Shown here: one piece after another, positions 33,699 through 42,368 of the stretch
How positions within the stretch are numbered: position 1 is the first letter of the stretch
Layout of the letters: each line of letters begins with the position of its first letter
Origin: Trabulsiella odontotermitis
GTDB lineage: Bacteria > Pseudomonadota > Gammaproteobacteria > Enterobacterales > Enterobacteriaceae
Length of the DNA: 64,000 nucleotides
Direction: 5' to 3'
Assembly: GCF_030053895.1 (NCBI RefSeq)
Contig: NZ_CP125781.1
Coordinates: forward strand, 186,001-250,000
Notes under the pieces: model-generated
Told to the model about the DNA's origin: nothing
Seen by the model: only the letters and a program-made list of their open reading frames with translations
The model's database searches: none
Made by a program: the position numbers and the translations under genes

Positions 33699-35900
33699 TT
33701 ATTTATCCCTTAATAATCTCAGCGCGTTGGCGGTCACCAGTACCGTCGCGCCGGTATCCGCCAGCACCGCCAGCCACAACCCGGTGATCCCCAGTAACGT
33801 CGTGACGAGGAAAATCGCTTTCAGCCCCAGTGCTATCGTGATGTTCTGACGAATATTGGCGTGGGTGGCGCGGGCGAGACTAATCATTTGCGCCAGCCCG
33901 GTCAGGCGGTTATGCGTCAATGCGGCATCGGCAGTTTCCAGCGCCACGTCGGTGCCGCTGCCCATTGCAATACCAATGGTTGCGGCTTTCATCGCCGGGG
34001 CGTCGTTAATACCGTCGCCGACCATCGCCAGTGGCGCGTTGGCGTTCAGCGCCGTCACCGCGGTGACTTTATCGGCGGGCAGCAGTCCGGCGCGGAAATC
34101 GATCCCCAACTCACCGGCAATCGCCGCCGCTGCGCGCGGATTATCGCCGGTCAGGATCACCCCTTGCACGCCAAGCTGATGCAGCGCATCCACCGCGTCA
34201 CGGGCGTCATCGCGCAGCGTATCGCGCATCGCCAGAATACCCAACAGCGTGTTGTCGCGAGAAACCATCACTACCGTCTGCCCGGCGCTTTCCAGTGCCT
34301 GAATGCGTTCTTCATATTCACCTGCCGGGAACTTGCCCGCGGCACAAATCAACACGCGCCCACCATTGACCTCCGCTTCAATCCCGGAGCCTGCCAGTGC
34401 GCGCTGGTTGGCGGCAAGTGGCAGCACCAACTGGCGTTGCAGCGCTTCCTGCACAATCGCCTGCGCCAGCGGATGGCTGGAACCCTGTTCCACTGCGGCC
34501 GCCAGCGTCAGCAGATCGTTTTCATTGATATTGTTCGTTGTGACGATAGTGGTGACGCGCGGTTTGCCCACTGTCAGCGTCCCGGTTTTATCAAACGCGA
34601 CATGTCTGATGCGGCCCAACTGTTCCAGCGCCGCGCCGCCTTTGATCAGCGCCCCGCGTCTTGCGGCGGCAGCGAGACCGGAAGTGATAGCCGCCGGCGT
34701 GGAGATCACCAGCGCACACGGGCAACCAATCAGCAGCAGCGTTAACCCTTTGTAGATCCACGGCAACCAGCCAGCGGCGAAAAACAGCGGCGGCACAATA
34801 GCGACCAGCAAGGCAACGGCCATGATCGCCGGGGTATAAATCCGGCTGAAGCGGTCAATAAAGCGCTCAATGGGCGCGCGTTTCTCTTCGGCTTCTTCAA
34901 TCAGACGCAGAATACGGTCGATGGCGCTGTCGCCGGGTTCGGAGATCACTTCAAGCTGCACAAGACGGTCGACACTGGTCGCCCCGGCCGCCACGCTGTC
35001 GCCTGCGGCGCGCTCTACCGGCACCGATTCACCGGTTAATGCGCTTTCATCAAAACTGGCGAAGGGCGAGATCAGTTTACCGTCAGCGGGCAGACGCCCA
35101 CCTGCCGCGACTTCAATGACGTCACCCGGGCGCAGCGCGCTCTGGTCGACGGTTTCCCGCTGACCGTCACGCAGGCGGATCGCGGTTTCGGGTTTCAGTG
35201 CCATCAGCGCGCTGACGCCCTGACGCGCCCGGCTTGCTGCCCAGCCTTCAAGCCGCTCACCGATTAAAAACAGCAGCAGCACCATCGCCGCTTCTGCCGT
35301 CGCGCCGATAAACAGCGCGCCGATGGCCGCCACGCTCATCAGCGTTTCAATGGCAAACCAGCTGCCACTCTTCATCAGGCGCAACGCCTGACGGGCGATG
35401 GGGTACAACCCGACCAGTGTGGTGGCGATAAAGGCGATGTTGCCCAGCGGATGATTGAACTGCGCAAGACCCCAACTGATGGCCATCATCACGATGAGCA
35501 GGATCAGCGGCAGGTTTTCCTGTAAACGAGACGGTGCAGGCGCCGGAGGCGTGTTTTCGGTGCGCAGCGAATACCCCGCGCGGGTCACGGCGTTTTCCAC
35601 CCGCGAACGGACGTCGCCGCTGGCATCGACCAGCAGTTTTTCAGTGGCAAACACCACCTGAACCTGGCTGACGCCGCTGACCTGGCGCACTGCCGTTTCG
35701 ACTTTGCGCGCACAGGCAGCGCAGTCCATTCCGTCAACCACCCAGCTGTAGCGGGTGCCAGTGGTGGGCGTTTCTGCTACTGGCGCCGGGGTATCGCAAC
35801 TGCCGTCGCAGCAGCACTCATTCGCTTTTTCGACGACCGGCGCGATTTTGAATGACGTGAATTGTGGGGCCTTTTTGCCGTCTGATTCTGAAGTCGACAT
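33699..35900 (-). CDS. zntA: Zn(II)/Cd(II)/Pb(II)-exporting P1B-type ATPase
   Basis: Inner-membrane pump that exports zinc, cadmium and lead. The 733-residue protein (E. coli 732) starts at 35900, where GGAGGATGCC precedes the ATG. The N-terminal metal domain has the extra CCCDGSC cluster (residues 29-35) and GMDCAAC (57-63). The CPC metal site (LLIGCPCALV), the phosphorylated Asp in DKTGT, TGES and the GDGIND hinge are all intact. The divergent promoter carries a perfect ZntR palindrome, so zinc/ZntR activation is expected. Confidence 0.97.
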   Translation of the reverse strand: MSTSESDGKKAPQFTSFKIAPVVEKANECCCDGSCDTPAPVAETPTTGTRYSWVVDGMDCAACARKVETAVRQVSGVSQVQVVFATEKLLVDASGDVRSRVENAVTRAGYSLRTENTPPAPAPSRLQENLPLILLIVMMAISWGLAQFNHPLGNIAFIATTLVGLYPIARQALRLMKSGSWFAIETLMSVAAIGALFIGATAEAAMVLLLFLIGERLEGWAASRARQGVSALMALKPETAIRLRDGQRETVDQSALRPGDVIEVAAGGRLPADGKLISPFASFDESALTGESVPVERAAGDSVAAGATSVDRLVQLEVISEPGDSAIDRILRLIEEAEEKRAPIERFIDRFSRIYTPAIMAVALLVAIVPPLFFAAGWLPWIYKGLTLLLIGCPCALVISTPAAITSGLAAAARRGALIKGGAALEQLGRIRHVAFDKTGTLTVGKPRVTTIVTTNNINENDLLTLAAAVEQGSSHPLAQAIVQEALQRQLVLPLAANQRALAGSGIEAEVNGGRVLICAAGKFPAGEYEERIQALESAGQTVVMVSRDNTLLGILAMRDTLRDDARDAVDALHQLGVQGVILTGDNPRAAAAIAGELGIDFRAGLLPADKVTAVTALNANAPLAMVGDGINDAPAMKAATIGIAMGSGTDVALETADAALTHNRLTGLAQMISLARATHANIRQNITIALGLKAIFLVTTLLGITGLWLAVLADTGATVLVTANALRLLRDK

Positions 35901-35938
35901 GGCATCCTCCGTTAATGATAATTTTCTCATTAACGGGA

Positions 35939-35970
35939 AGGATACACTCTGGAGTCGACTCCAGAGTCAA
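35939..35970 (-). promoter_or_regulatory. ZntR-activated zntA promoter
   Basis: On the minus strand, -35 TTGACT (35970-35965) and -10 TATCCT (35944-35939) are separated by 20 bp. A 22-bp perfect palindrome (ACTCTGGAGTC and its complement, 35946-35967) lies between and overlaps the -35. The overlong spacer is the hallmark of MerR-family activation, here by ZntR, whose gene is not in the window. Confidence 0.95.
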
Positions 35971-35977
35971 GCGCTAA

Positions 35978-36604
35978 TTACAGATAAAGCGAACGAACAA
36001 TCAGGAAGTGCCCGGCAAAGTAGCAAGCGGCGGCAATCGCGCTGTCCGCTTTGAACCGATGGCGGTAATGACTGACCATCCAGACGATATTGCCCACCAG
36101 CAACAATCCGGCCCCCAGGAAACCGGACAGCGCCGGGCTGGTGGGCCGCAGGAACCACAGCTCGCCCGCAATCCACACCATTACCAGGGTCATCGCGATA
36201 AACGTCAGCACTGGTACACGGAACTCTTCCAGTCGGGTCCAGATCACCGCAATCAGCAGCGCGCCGATGATGATAAGCGCCAGCGGCAACGGCCAGAAGA
36301 AAGAGAGCGTCATCTGGCTGGCAAAATAGATGGTATACAACAGGTGCGACAGGAAAAACGCGCCGATGGCGTACAGCAGCCGCTGACGGGGCAGCAGCGT
36401 TAACGCATCGCCCACCAGTGAAGCACACAGGCCCGCCAGCACCAGATAGCTGATGGTGTCGAACATCGGCGCCTGCAGCGCCAGCAGCAGAAGCAGGATC
36501 AGGGTGACGGGTTTGAATACCCAGCGTTGCCAGACGGGGCCGCGATACGACGCATCGACGTACAACCAGCCGGATAAACAGACAGCAATAAACGACCAAA
36601 GCAT
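35978..36604 (-). CDS. yhhN: YhhN/TMEM86-family membrane protein
   Basis: A 208-residue polytopic inner-membrane protein, the same length as E. coli YhhN. It belongs to the family of TMEM86B, a lysoplasmalogenase in animals; the bacterial role is not established. About eight hydrophobic segments are visible, with the conserved GDALTLLP and HLLYTIYF stretches. Its stop codon lies only 8 bp from the zntA promoter, on the same strand as zntA, so transcripts from yhhN could run into zntA. Confidence 0.9.
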   Translation of the reverse strand: MLWSFIAVCLSGWLYVDASYRGPVWQRWVFKPVTLILLLLLALQAPMFDTISYLVLAGLCASLVGDALTLLPRQRLLYAIGAFFLSHLLYTIYFASQMTLSFFWPLPLALIIIGALLIAVIWTRLEEFRVPVLTFIAMTLVMVWIAGELWFLRPTSPALSGFLGAGLLLVGNIVWMVSHYRHRFKADSAIAAACYFAGHFLIVRSLYL

Positions 36605-36745
36605 AGTAAGTCCCTGTATCTGTTATTGTTGAATGAGCAGTACGCTCAAGGCTCTTCCCTCCAGTGTAGTGCTCCGGGTACAGGGATGACAATGCAAGGG
36701 ATGCCGCGGTATGCTGATTTCCGTAAATTCTTATGGGACTGATGA

Positions 36746-37105
36746 ATGAGTAAAATGCCGCTGTTTTTTGTCGTGGTGGTGGCGATTATCGTCGTTGCCG
36801 CGTCGTTTCGTTACGTCCAGCAGCGTCGTGAAAAGATGGATAACGACGCCGCGCCGCTAATGCAAAAGCGGGTGGTGGTGAGCAACAAGCGAGAGAAGGT
36901 GCTGGACGATCGCCGTTCACGCCAGCAGATTGTCGCCCCGGCGGGCAGCAGTATGCGTTATGACGTCAGCTTTAAACCGGAAAACGGCGGGCTGGAGATG
37001 ACGTTCCGCCTGAACGAAAAACAGTACCACCAGTTGACCGTGGGCGATAAGGGAACGCTGAGTTACAAAGGGTCAAGGTTTGAGGGATTTACTGCAGAAG
37101 ATTGA
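36746..37105 (+). CDS. yhhM: DUF2500 membrane-anchored protein YhhM
   Basis: A 119-residue protein, the same length as E. coli YhhM. An N-terminal membrane anchor (residues 3-22) is followed by a basic stretch and a C-terminal beta-rich domain (MRYDVSFKPENGGLEMTF ... LSYKGSRFEGF) typical of DUF2500. Function unknown. It is convergent with yhhL across a REP element. Confidence 0.9.
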   Translation: MSKMPLFFVVVVAIIVVAASFRYVQQRREKMDNDAAPLMQKRVVVSNKREKVLDDRRSRQQIVAPAGSSMRYDVSFKPENGGLEMTFRLNEKQYHQLTVGDKGTLSYKGSRFEGFTAED

Positions 37106-37110
37106 TCTTC

Positions 37111-37140
37111 GTAGGCCCGGTAAGCGAAGCGCCACCGGGC
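37111..37140. repeat. REP element between yhhM and yhhL
   Basis: GTAGGCCCGGTAAGCGAAGC followed by GCCACCGGGC forms a single REP stem between the two convergent stop codons. Confidence 0.85.
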
Positions 37141-37149
37141 TAAAACAGC

Positions 37150-37425
37150 TTATTTCTTTATCTGTGCCTTAAATTTTTTCTGCCACACCAGCAACTCAAA
37201 CACCCCAAAGAGGAAAATACGGACTTTTTCCCAGGTGGTCATTTGCGGGCCGTCTTTCGGCAGCGTCGTTTTCAGCAGCGCCATTTGCATGCCGTGCATC
37301 AGCACCATAAATACCAGCGCGACATTAACAAAAATATTCAGCGGACGCGGAAACGGCTGCACCAGATTCAGTAGCAGAAACGCCCAGACAAACAGCATCA
37401 GCAGGCGTCCTATATTAATCAGCAT
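37150..37425 (-). CDS. yhhL: DUF1145 membrane protein YhhL
   Basis: A small 91-residue protein (E. coli 89) with two or three hydrophobic segments (residues about 3-22 and 31-52) and a basic C-terminus (WQKKFKAQIKK). Function unknown. It overlaps the end of rsmD by 11 bp on the same strand, so it is co-transcribed and probably translationally coupled. Confidence 0.9.
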   Translation of the reverse strand: MLINIGRLLMLFVWAFLLLNLVQPFPRPLNIFVNVALVFMVLMHGMQMALLKTTLPKDGPQMTTWEKVRIFLFGVFELLVWQKKFKAQIKK

Positions 37426-38011
37426 CGTTTTCTCCTTGCGTTTCCCGATGATACAAACGGTAAGCGACCTGTCCCGCCACTTTTTCCCGATGCAAATCCC
37501 AGCTGGCGGGCACCGGCGGTAAACCGTTTTCTACTTCACTTTCGACATAAATCAGCGCGTCATCAGCCAGCCAGCCGTTGCTTTCCAGCAGATGCAGCGT
37601 CTCCTCCAGCAACCCTTTACGGAACGGCGGATCGATAAACACGACATCGTGCGGTGTGCCAGGCTGCGCCAGAAAAGTCAGCGAATTGGTATTCACGACC
37701 CGGGCGTTGGCTGCTTTCAGTGTGGCAAGATTTTTCTGTAATTGCCGGGAAACGTCGCGATCCATTTCCAGTAGTGTGGCGCTGGCAGCATAGCGGGAGA
37801 GGGCTTCAAGCCCCAGCGCGCCGCTACCGGCAAAGCAGTCGAGACAACGTGCATCGACCATATGCGGCGCCAGCCAGTTAAACAAGGTTTCGCGGACCCG
37901 GTCGGTCGTTGGGCGCAGACCGGGGCTGTCAGGCACCGGTAGCTTTCGACCGCGCCATTGCCCGCCGATAATGCGGATCTGGCCGCTGCCCGCGTGATTA
38001 GGTTTCTTCAT
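37415..38011 (-). CDS. rsmD: 16S rRNA (guanine-966-N2)-methyltransferase
   Basis: SAM-dependent methyltransferase making m2G966 in 16S rRNA on assembled 30S particles. The protein has 198 residues, as in E. coli. The SAM motif LDCFAGSGALG is at residues 57-67 and the catalytic Asp127-Pro-Pro-Phe is intact. It is divergent from ftsY, with 185 bp between the two starts, and is followed by the overlapping yhhL. Confidence 0.96.
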   Translation of the reverse strand: MKKPNHAGSGQIRIIGGQWRGRKLPVPDSPGLRPTTDRVRETLFNWLAPHMVDARCLDCFAGSGALGLEALSRYAASATLLEMDRDVSRQLQKNLATLKAANARVVNTNSLTFLAQPGTPHDVVFIDPPFRKGLLEETLHLLESNGWLADDALIYVESEVENGLPPVPASWDLHREKVAGQVAYRLYHRETQGENDAD

Positions 38012-38196
38012 TTTATTGCTCAGTTCACTCTTTTCCCCTGCTATTCTAGCGATGAGAGGCGGTTGGCGAAACCTTAATGCGGTGATGCGCGCTAAGTTAA
38101 GTGGTAGACTACACCGCTAAATTATTATTTTTTTCAGCCCCCTGTTTGCGATAAGGCGGCTGTGCCATGAATCAACAGCGAGGAGTGTGGTCGCCA

Positions 38197-39486
38197 ATGG
38201 CAAAAGAGAAAAAACGTGGCCTGTTTTCCTGGCTGGGTCTTGGCCAGAAAGAGCAGGCGCAGGAAACCGACGTTGAACAGCAGGCAGACGAACAACAGGC
38301 GATAGCGGAAGAACAGCAAGAAGAAACGACTGTTGAGCCTGCGGTTGAGGATGTTGCTGAGGTTATCGAAGACGAACCGGCGCCAGAGGCCGCGATCGCG
38401 CATGAAGAACTGCCGTTGCCGGAAGACGACGAACCGGTGATTTCGGACGACGAACTGGAAGTGCAGGCGCTGGCGGCGGCCGACGCGGCGGAAAACGCCA
38501 TTGATGGTGAAGCTGACGCTGAGCCGGTCGCGGGCGTCACTCCGCAGGAGCAGGAAAAACCCACCAAAGAGGGCTTTTTCTCGCGCCTGAAGCGCAGTCT
38601 GTTAAAGACCAAAGAAAATCTCGGTTCCGGATTTATCAGCCTGTTCCGCGGCAAGAAAATCGACGATGATCTGTTTGATGAGCTGGAAGAACAACTGCTG
38701 ATTGCGGATGTCGGCGTGGAAACAACCCGTAAGATCATCACCAATCTGACGGAAGGTGCGAGCAGCAAACAACTGCGCGATGCCGAAGCGCTGTACGGTC
38801 TGCTGAAAGATGAGATGGGCGATATCCTCGCAAAAGTGGATGAACCACTTAATATTGAAGGCAAAACACCGTTTGTTATTCTGATGGTTGGCGTTAACGG
38901 CGTGGGTAAAACCACCACCATCGGTAAACTGGCGCGCCAGTTTGAGCAGCAGGGTAAATCGGTGATGCTCGCGGCGGGTGATACCTTCCGTGCTGCCGCA
39001 GTTGAGCAGTTGCAGGTGTGGGGCCAGCGCAACAATATACCGGTGATTGCGCAGCATACCGGCGCTGATTCTGCCTCGGTGATTTTCGACGCCATTCAGG
39101 CGGCGAAAGCGCGCAACATTGATGTGCTGATCGCCGATACCGCTGGGCGTTTGCAGAACAAATCGCACCTGATGGAAGAGCTGAAGAAGATCGTCCGGGT
39201 GATGAAAAAACTCGACGAAGAGGCGCCGCACGAGGTGATGCTGACCATCGACGCCAGTACCGGGCAGAACGCCATTAGCCAGGCGAAACTGTTCCACGAA
39301 GCGGTTGGCCTGACCGGGATCACGCTGACCAAGCTTGACGGCACCGCGAAGGGCGGGGTGATCTTCTCCGTTGCCGATCAGTTCGGCATTCCGATCCGCT
39401 ATATCGGCGTCGGCGAACGTATAGAGGACTTACGTCCGTTTAATGCGGGCGATTTTATTGAGGCACTTTTTGCCCGAGAGGACTAA
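38197..39486 (+). CDS. ftsY: Signal recognition particle receptor FtsY
   Basis: SRP receptor GTPase that docks ribosome-Ffh complexes at the membrane translocon. The amphipathic MAKEKKRGLFSWLGLG start is followed by an acidic A domain (about residues 15-122), the N domain (about 130-215) and the G domain with GVNGVGKT at 232-239, DTAGR and TKLDG. The 429-residue protein is about 68 shorter than E. coli FtsY (497), all in the acidic region. The ATG at 38197 follows GAGGAG by 12 bases. A frame back to 38167 is possible but does not match the conserved N-terminus. First gene of ftsYEX. Confidence 0.96.
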   Translation: MAKEKKRGLFSWLGLGQKEQAQETDVEQQADEQQAIAEEQQEETTVEPAVEDVAEVIEDEPAPEAAIAHEELPLPEDDEPVISDDELEVQALAAADAAENAIDGEADAEPVAGVTPQEQEKPTKEGFFSRLKRSLLKTKENLGSGFISLFRGKKIDDDLFDELEEQLLIADVGVETTRKIITNLTEGASSKQLRDAEALYGLLKDEMGDILAKVDEPLNIEGKTPFVILMVGVNGVGKTTTIGKLARQFEQQGKSVMLAAGDTFRAAAVEQLQVWGQRNNIPVIAQHTGADSASVIFDAIQAAKARNIDVLIADTAGRLQNKSHLMEELKKIVRVMKKLDEEAPHEVMLTIDASTGQNAISQAKLFHEAVGLTGITLTKLDGTAKGGVIFSVADQFGIPIRYIGVGERIEDLRPFNAGDFIEALFARED

Positions 39487-39488
39487 CA

Positions 39489-40154
39489 ATGATTCGCTTT
39501 GAACATGTCAGCAAGGCCTATCTCGGTGGGAGACAAGCGTTGCAGGGGGTCACATTCCACCTGCAACCGGGCGAGATGGCGTTCCTGACCGGCCATTCCG
39601 GCGCGGGGAAAAGTACACTGCTCAAGCTGATCTGCGGGATTGAGCGTCCGAGCGCCGGAAAAATCTTGTTTAGCGGCCACGACATCACGCGGCTGAAAAA
39701 CCGCGAAGTGCCGTTTCTGCGTCGTCAGATCGGCATGATATTCCAGGATCACCATTTGCTGATGGACAGAACCGTCTACGACAACGTGGCGATCCCGCTG
39801 ATCATCGCTGGCGCCAGCGGTGATGACATCCGTCGTCGCGTGTCGGCGGCGCTGGACAAAGTCGGACTGCTTGATAAAGCGAAAAGTCTCCCGATTCAGC
39901 TTTCCGGCGGTGAGCAACAGCGCGTGGGCATTGCCCGTGCGGTGGTGAATAAACCGGCCGTCCTGCTGGCGGATGAACCTACCGGTAACCTGGATGAGGT
40001 ATTGTCGGAAGGCATTTTGCGCCTGTTTGAAGAGTTCAACCGCGTGGGGGTTACTGTGCTGATGGCGACGCATGATCTGGGGCTGATCTCCAGTCGTTCC
40101 TATCGCATGCTGACGCTGAGCGACGGGCATTTGCATGGAGGCCAGGGTGAATAA
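39489..40154 (+). CDS. ftsE: Cell division ATP-binding protein FtsE
   Basis: ATPase of the FtsEX complex, which activates septal peptidoglycan hydrolysis through EnvC and the Ami amidases. It has 221 residues (E. coli 222). The Walker A GHSGAGKS is at residues 35-42, followed by signature LSGGEQQR and Walker B VLLADEPTGNLD. The C-terminus differs slightly from E. coli (GGQGE). It starts 2 bp after the ftsY stop and overlaps the start of ftsX. Confidence 0.97.
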   Translation: MIRFEHVSKAYLGGRQALQGVTFHLQPGEMAFLTGHSGAGKSTLLKLICGIERPSAGKILFSGHDITRLKNREVPFLRRQIGMIFQDHHLLMDRTVYDNVAIPLIIAGASGDDIRRRVSAALDKVGLLDKAKSLPIQLSGGEQQRVGIARAVVNKPAVLLADEPTGNLDEVLSEGILRLFEEFNRVGVTVLMATHDLGLISSRSYRMLTLSDGHLHGGQGE

Positions 40155-41205
40155 ACGCGAGGCAATGAATCATATCCGGCGGTTCAGCAATCGTTTTGAC
40201 CGCGTTCGCTCGTCTGGCAGCGGGCAGGGCGATAGCAACCGCAATGCGCCAAAGCGCACCAGGGCGTCGACGAAACCCAACTCCCGTAAAACCAACGTCT
40301 TTAATGAACAAGTGCGCTATGCCTGGCAGGGCGCGTTACAGGATCTAAAAAGCACGCCGCTGGCGACGTTCCTGACGGTGATGGTTATCGCCATCTCCCT
40401 GACGTTGCCGAGCGTCTGCTACATGGTCTACAAAAACGTCAACAGCGCGGCGGCGCAGTATTATCCGTCACCGCAGATCACCGTGTATCTGGAAAAAACA
40501 CTGGATGACGACGCCGCCGCGCAGGTGGTGGCGCAGCTCCAGGCCGAGCAGGGCGTGGAGAAGGTGAACTATCTGTCGCGAGAAGAAGCGCTGGGCGAGT
40601 TCCGCAACTGGTCAGGCTTTGGTGGCGCGCTGGATATGCTGGAAGAAAACCCGCTGCCTGCTGTTGCGGTGGTGATCCCGAAACTGGATTTTCAGGGGAC
40701 TGAGTCACTGAACACGCTGCGCGATCGCGTGTCGCGCGTTCACGGCGTGGACGAAGTGCGAATGGATGACAGCTGGTTCGCGCGTCTGGCATCGTTAACC
40801 GGTCTGGTGGGGCGCGTGTCGGCGATGATCGGCGTGTTGATGGTGGCGGCGGTCTTCCTCGTCATCGGTAACAGCGTGCGTCTGAGTATCTTCGCCCGTC
40901 GAGACACCATCAACGTACAGAAGCTGATTGGCGCAACAGATGGGTTTATCCTGCGGCCGTTCCTCTACGGCGGTGCGCTGTTGGGTTTCTCCGGCGCGTT
41001 TTTGTCCCTCATTTTGTCTGAAATTCTGGTGATGCGGCTGTCGTCGGCGGTAACCGAAGTGGCCAAAGTGTTTGGCACCCAGTTCGAGCTGAGCGGCCTG
41101 TCATTCGATGAATGCCTGCTGTTGCTGCTGGTCAGTGCGATGATTGGCTGGGTGGCGGCTTGGCTGGCCACCGTACAACATTTACGCCACTTTACGCCGG
41201 AATAA
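40147..41205 (+). CDS. ftsX: Cell division membrane protein FtsX
   Basis: Inner-membrane partner of FtsE with four helices and a periplasmic loop (about residues 95-220) that binds EnvC. I set the start at GTG 40147, preceded by GGAGGCCAGG, because this gives MNKREAMNHIRRF and exactly 352 residues as in E. coli. An ATG at 40135 would add four residues. The GTG lies inside the last codons of ftsE, so translation is coupled. The basic N-terminal tail is more divergent than the membrane core. Confidence 0.96.
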   Translation: MNKREAMNHIRRFSNRFDRVRSSGSGQGDSNRNAPKRTRASTKPNSRKTNVFNEQVRYAWQGALQDLKSTPLATFLTVMVIAISLTLPSVCYMVYKNVNSAAAQYYPSPQITVYLEKTLDDDAAAQVVAQLQAEQGVEKVNYLSREEALGEFRNWSGFGGALDMLEENPLPAVAVVIPKLDFQGTESLNTLRDRVSRVHGVDEVRMDDSWFARLASLTGLVGRVSAMIGVLMVAAVFLVIGNSVRLSIFARRDTINVQKLIGATDGFILRPFLYGGALLGFSGAFLSLILSEILVMRLSSAVTEVAKVFGTQFELSGLSFDECLLLLLVSAMIGWVAAWLATVQHLRHFTPE

Positions 41206-41219
41206 AAAAATTCTGATAT

Positions 41220-41259
41220 ACTCTTTCCCTGCATCGAAAATCGCTCTGCAGGGAAGAGT
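41220..41259 (+). terminator. Hairpin after ftsX
   Basis: ACTCTTTCCCTGCA (41220-41233) pairs with TGCAGGGAAGAGT (41247-41259) with one bulged A. The T-rich CCTGTTTCTCTCTT follows. Probably the ftsYEX terminator, though the T-run is interrupted. Confidence 0.55.
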
Positions 41260-41310
41260 CCCTGTTTCTCTCTTCCCCCGCATTATCATTTCTGTGTCAC
41301 ATTTTGTGCG

Positions 41311-41360
41311 TAATTTACCCACAAGGTTGCATTGAACTTGTGGATAAAATCACTGTCTGA
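41311..41360 (+). promoter_or_regulatory. rpoH promoter region: sigma-E promoter and DnaA boxes
   Basis: GAACTT (41334-41339) and TCTGA (41356-41360) are spaced 16 bp apart, matching the sigma-E consensus and E. coli rpoH P3. A perfect DnaA box, TGTGGATAA (41339-41347), overlaps the spacer. A second, weaker one (TTACCCACA) starts at 41315. Both boxes are known in the E. coli rpoH promoter. Other rpoH promoters (sigma-70, sigma-54, CRP-linked) must lie in the same 256-bp gap but were not resolved. Confidence 0.8.
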
Positions 41361-41439
41361 TAAAAGAGTGAATGCTAATCTCGTTGCTCATCAGTTCTGG
41401 CATGCTTGTTGCCTCTAAGAGGGACGGCACGGCTCAGAA

Positions 41440-41680
41440 GATACGAATTGAGAGGATTTGAATGACCAAAGAAATGCAAAATTTAGCTTTAGCCCCTGTT
41501 GGTAACCTGGAATCTTATATCCGGGCTGCGAACGCATGGCCGATGTTGTCGGCTGATGAAGAACGGGCACTGGCTGAAAGGCTGCATTACCAGGGCGATC
41601 TGGAAGCAGCTAAAACGCTGATCCTGTCTCACCTGCGCTTTGTTGTTCACGTTGCTCGTAATTATGCGGGCTACGGCCTG
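41440..41680 (+). promoter_or_regulatory. Probable rpoH mRNA thermosensor region
   Basis: In E. coli the rpoH translation start pairs with an internal segment about 110-210 nt into the message, so heat is needed for ribosome entry. The leader and first codons are nearly the same here, so the same switch is inferred. I did not fold it, and the limits are approximate. Confidence 0.45.
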
Positions 41681-42316
41681 CCGCAGGCTGACCTGATCCA
41701 GGAAGGCAACATCGGTCTGATGAAGGCTGTGCGTCGCTTCAACCCGGAAGTGGGTGTGCGTCTGGTCTCCTTCGCGGTTCACTGGATCAAAGCAGAAATT
41801 CACGAATACGTGCTGCGTAACTGGCGTATCGTGAAGGTCGCCACCACCAAAGCACAGCGTAAGCTGTTCTTTAACCTGCGCAAAACCAAGCAGCGTCTGG
41901 GCTGGTTTAACCAGGACGAAGTGGAAATGGTTGCTCGCGAGCTGGGCGTTTCCAGCAAAGACGTGCGTGAAATGGAATCGCGTATGGCGGCACAGGACAT
42001 GACCTTTGACATGTCGTCGGACGACGAGTCCGACAGCCAGCCGATGGCACCGGTACTCTATCTACAGGATAAATCTTCTAACTTTGCAGACGGCATTGAA
42101 GAAGATAACTGGGAAGATCAGGCTGCCAACAAACTGACCCACGCGATGGAAGGTCTCGACGCGCGTAGCCAGGATATCATCCGCGCCCGCTGGCTGGACG
42201 AAGACAACAAGTCCACGCTGCAGGAGCTGGCCGATCGCTACGGTGTTTCCGCCGAGCGCGTGCGACAGCTTGAAAAGAACGCGATGAAAAAACTGCGCGC
42301 TGCGATCGAAGCGTAA
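41462..42316 (+). CDS. rpoH: Heat-shock sigma factor RpoH (sigma-32)
   Basis: Sigma factor that directs RNA polymerase to heat-shock genes, including the prlC promoter in this window. It has 284 residues, as in E. coli. Region 2 (DLIQEGNIGLMKAVRRFNP ... HWIKAEIHEYV), the RpoH box (near LFFNLRKTKQRLGWF, where DnaK/FtsH control acts) and region 4 helix-turn-helix (STLQELADRYGVSAERVRQLEKNAMKKL) are all intact. AGAGGATTTG precedes the ATG. The sequence around the start closely resembles E. coli, where it forms an RNA thermometer limiting translation at low temperature. Confidence 0.98.
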   Translation: MTKEMQNLALAPVGNLESYIRAANAWPMLSADEERALAERLHYQGDLEAAKTLILSHLRFVVHVARNYAGYGLPQADLIQEGNIGLMKAVRRFNPEVGVRLVSFAVHWIKAEIHEYVLRNWRIVKVATTKAQRKLFFNLRKTKQRLGWFNQDEVEMVARELGVSSKDVREMESRMAAQDMTFDMSSDDESDSQPMAPVLYLQDKSSNFADGIEEDNWEDQAANKLTHAMEGLDARSQDIIRARWLDEDNKSTLQELADRYGVSAERVRQLEKNAMKKLRAAIEA

Positions 42317-42332
42317 CCGTATCGCCCAAATC

Positions 42333-42364
42333 GAGGCCGGGTAAAGGCGTAGCCGCCACCCGGC
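42333..42364. repeat. REP element / likely terminator between rpoH and the MocR gene
   Basis: GAGGCCGGGTAAAGGCG and TAGCCGCCACCCGGC form a REP stem. On the plus strand it is followed by TTTATTATTTTAT, so it may double as the rpoH terminator. Confidence 0.8.
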
Positions 42365-42368
42365 TTTA

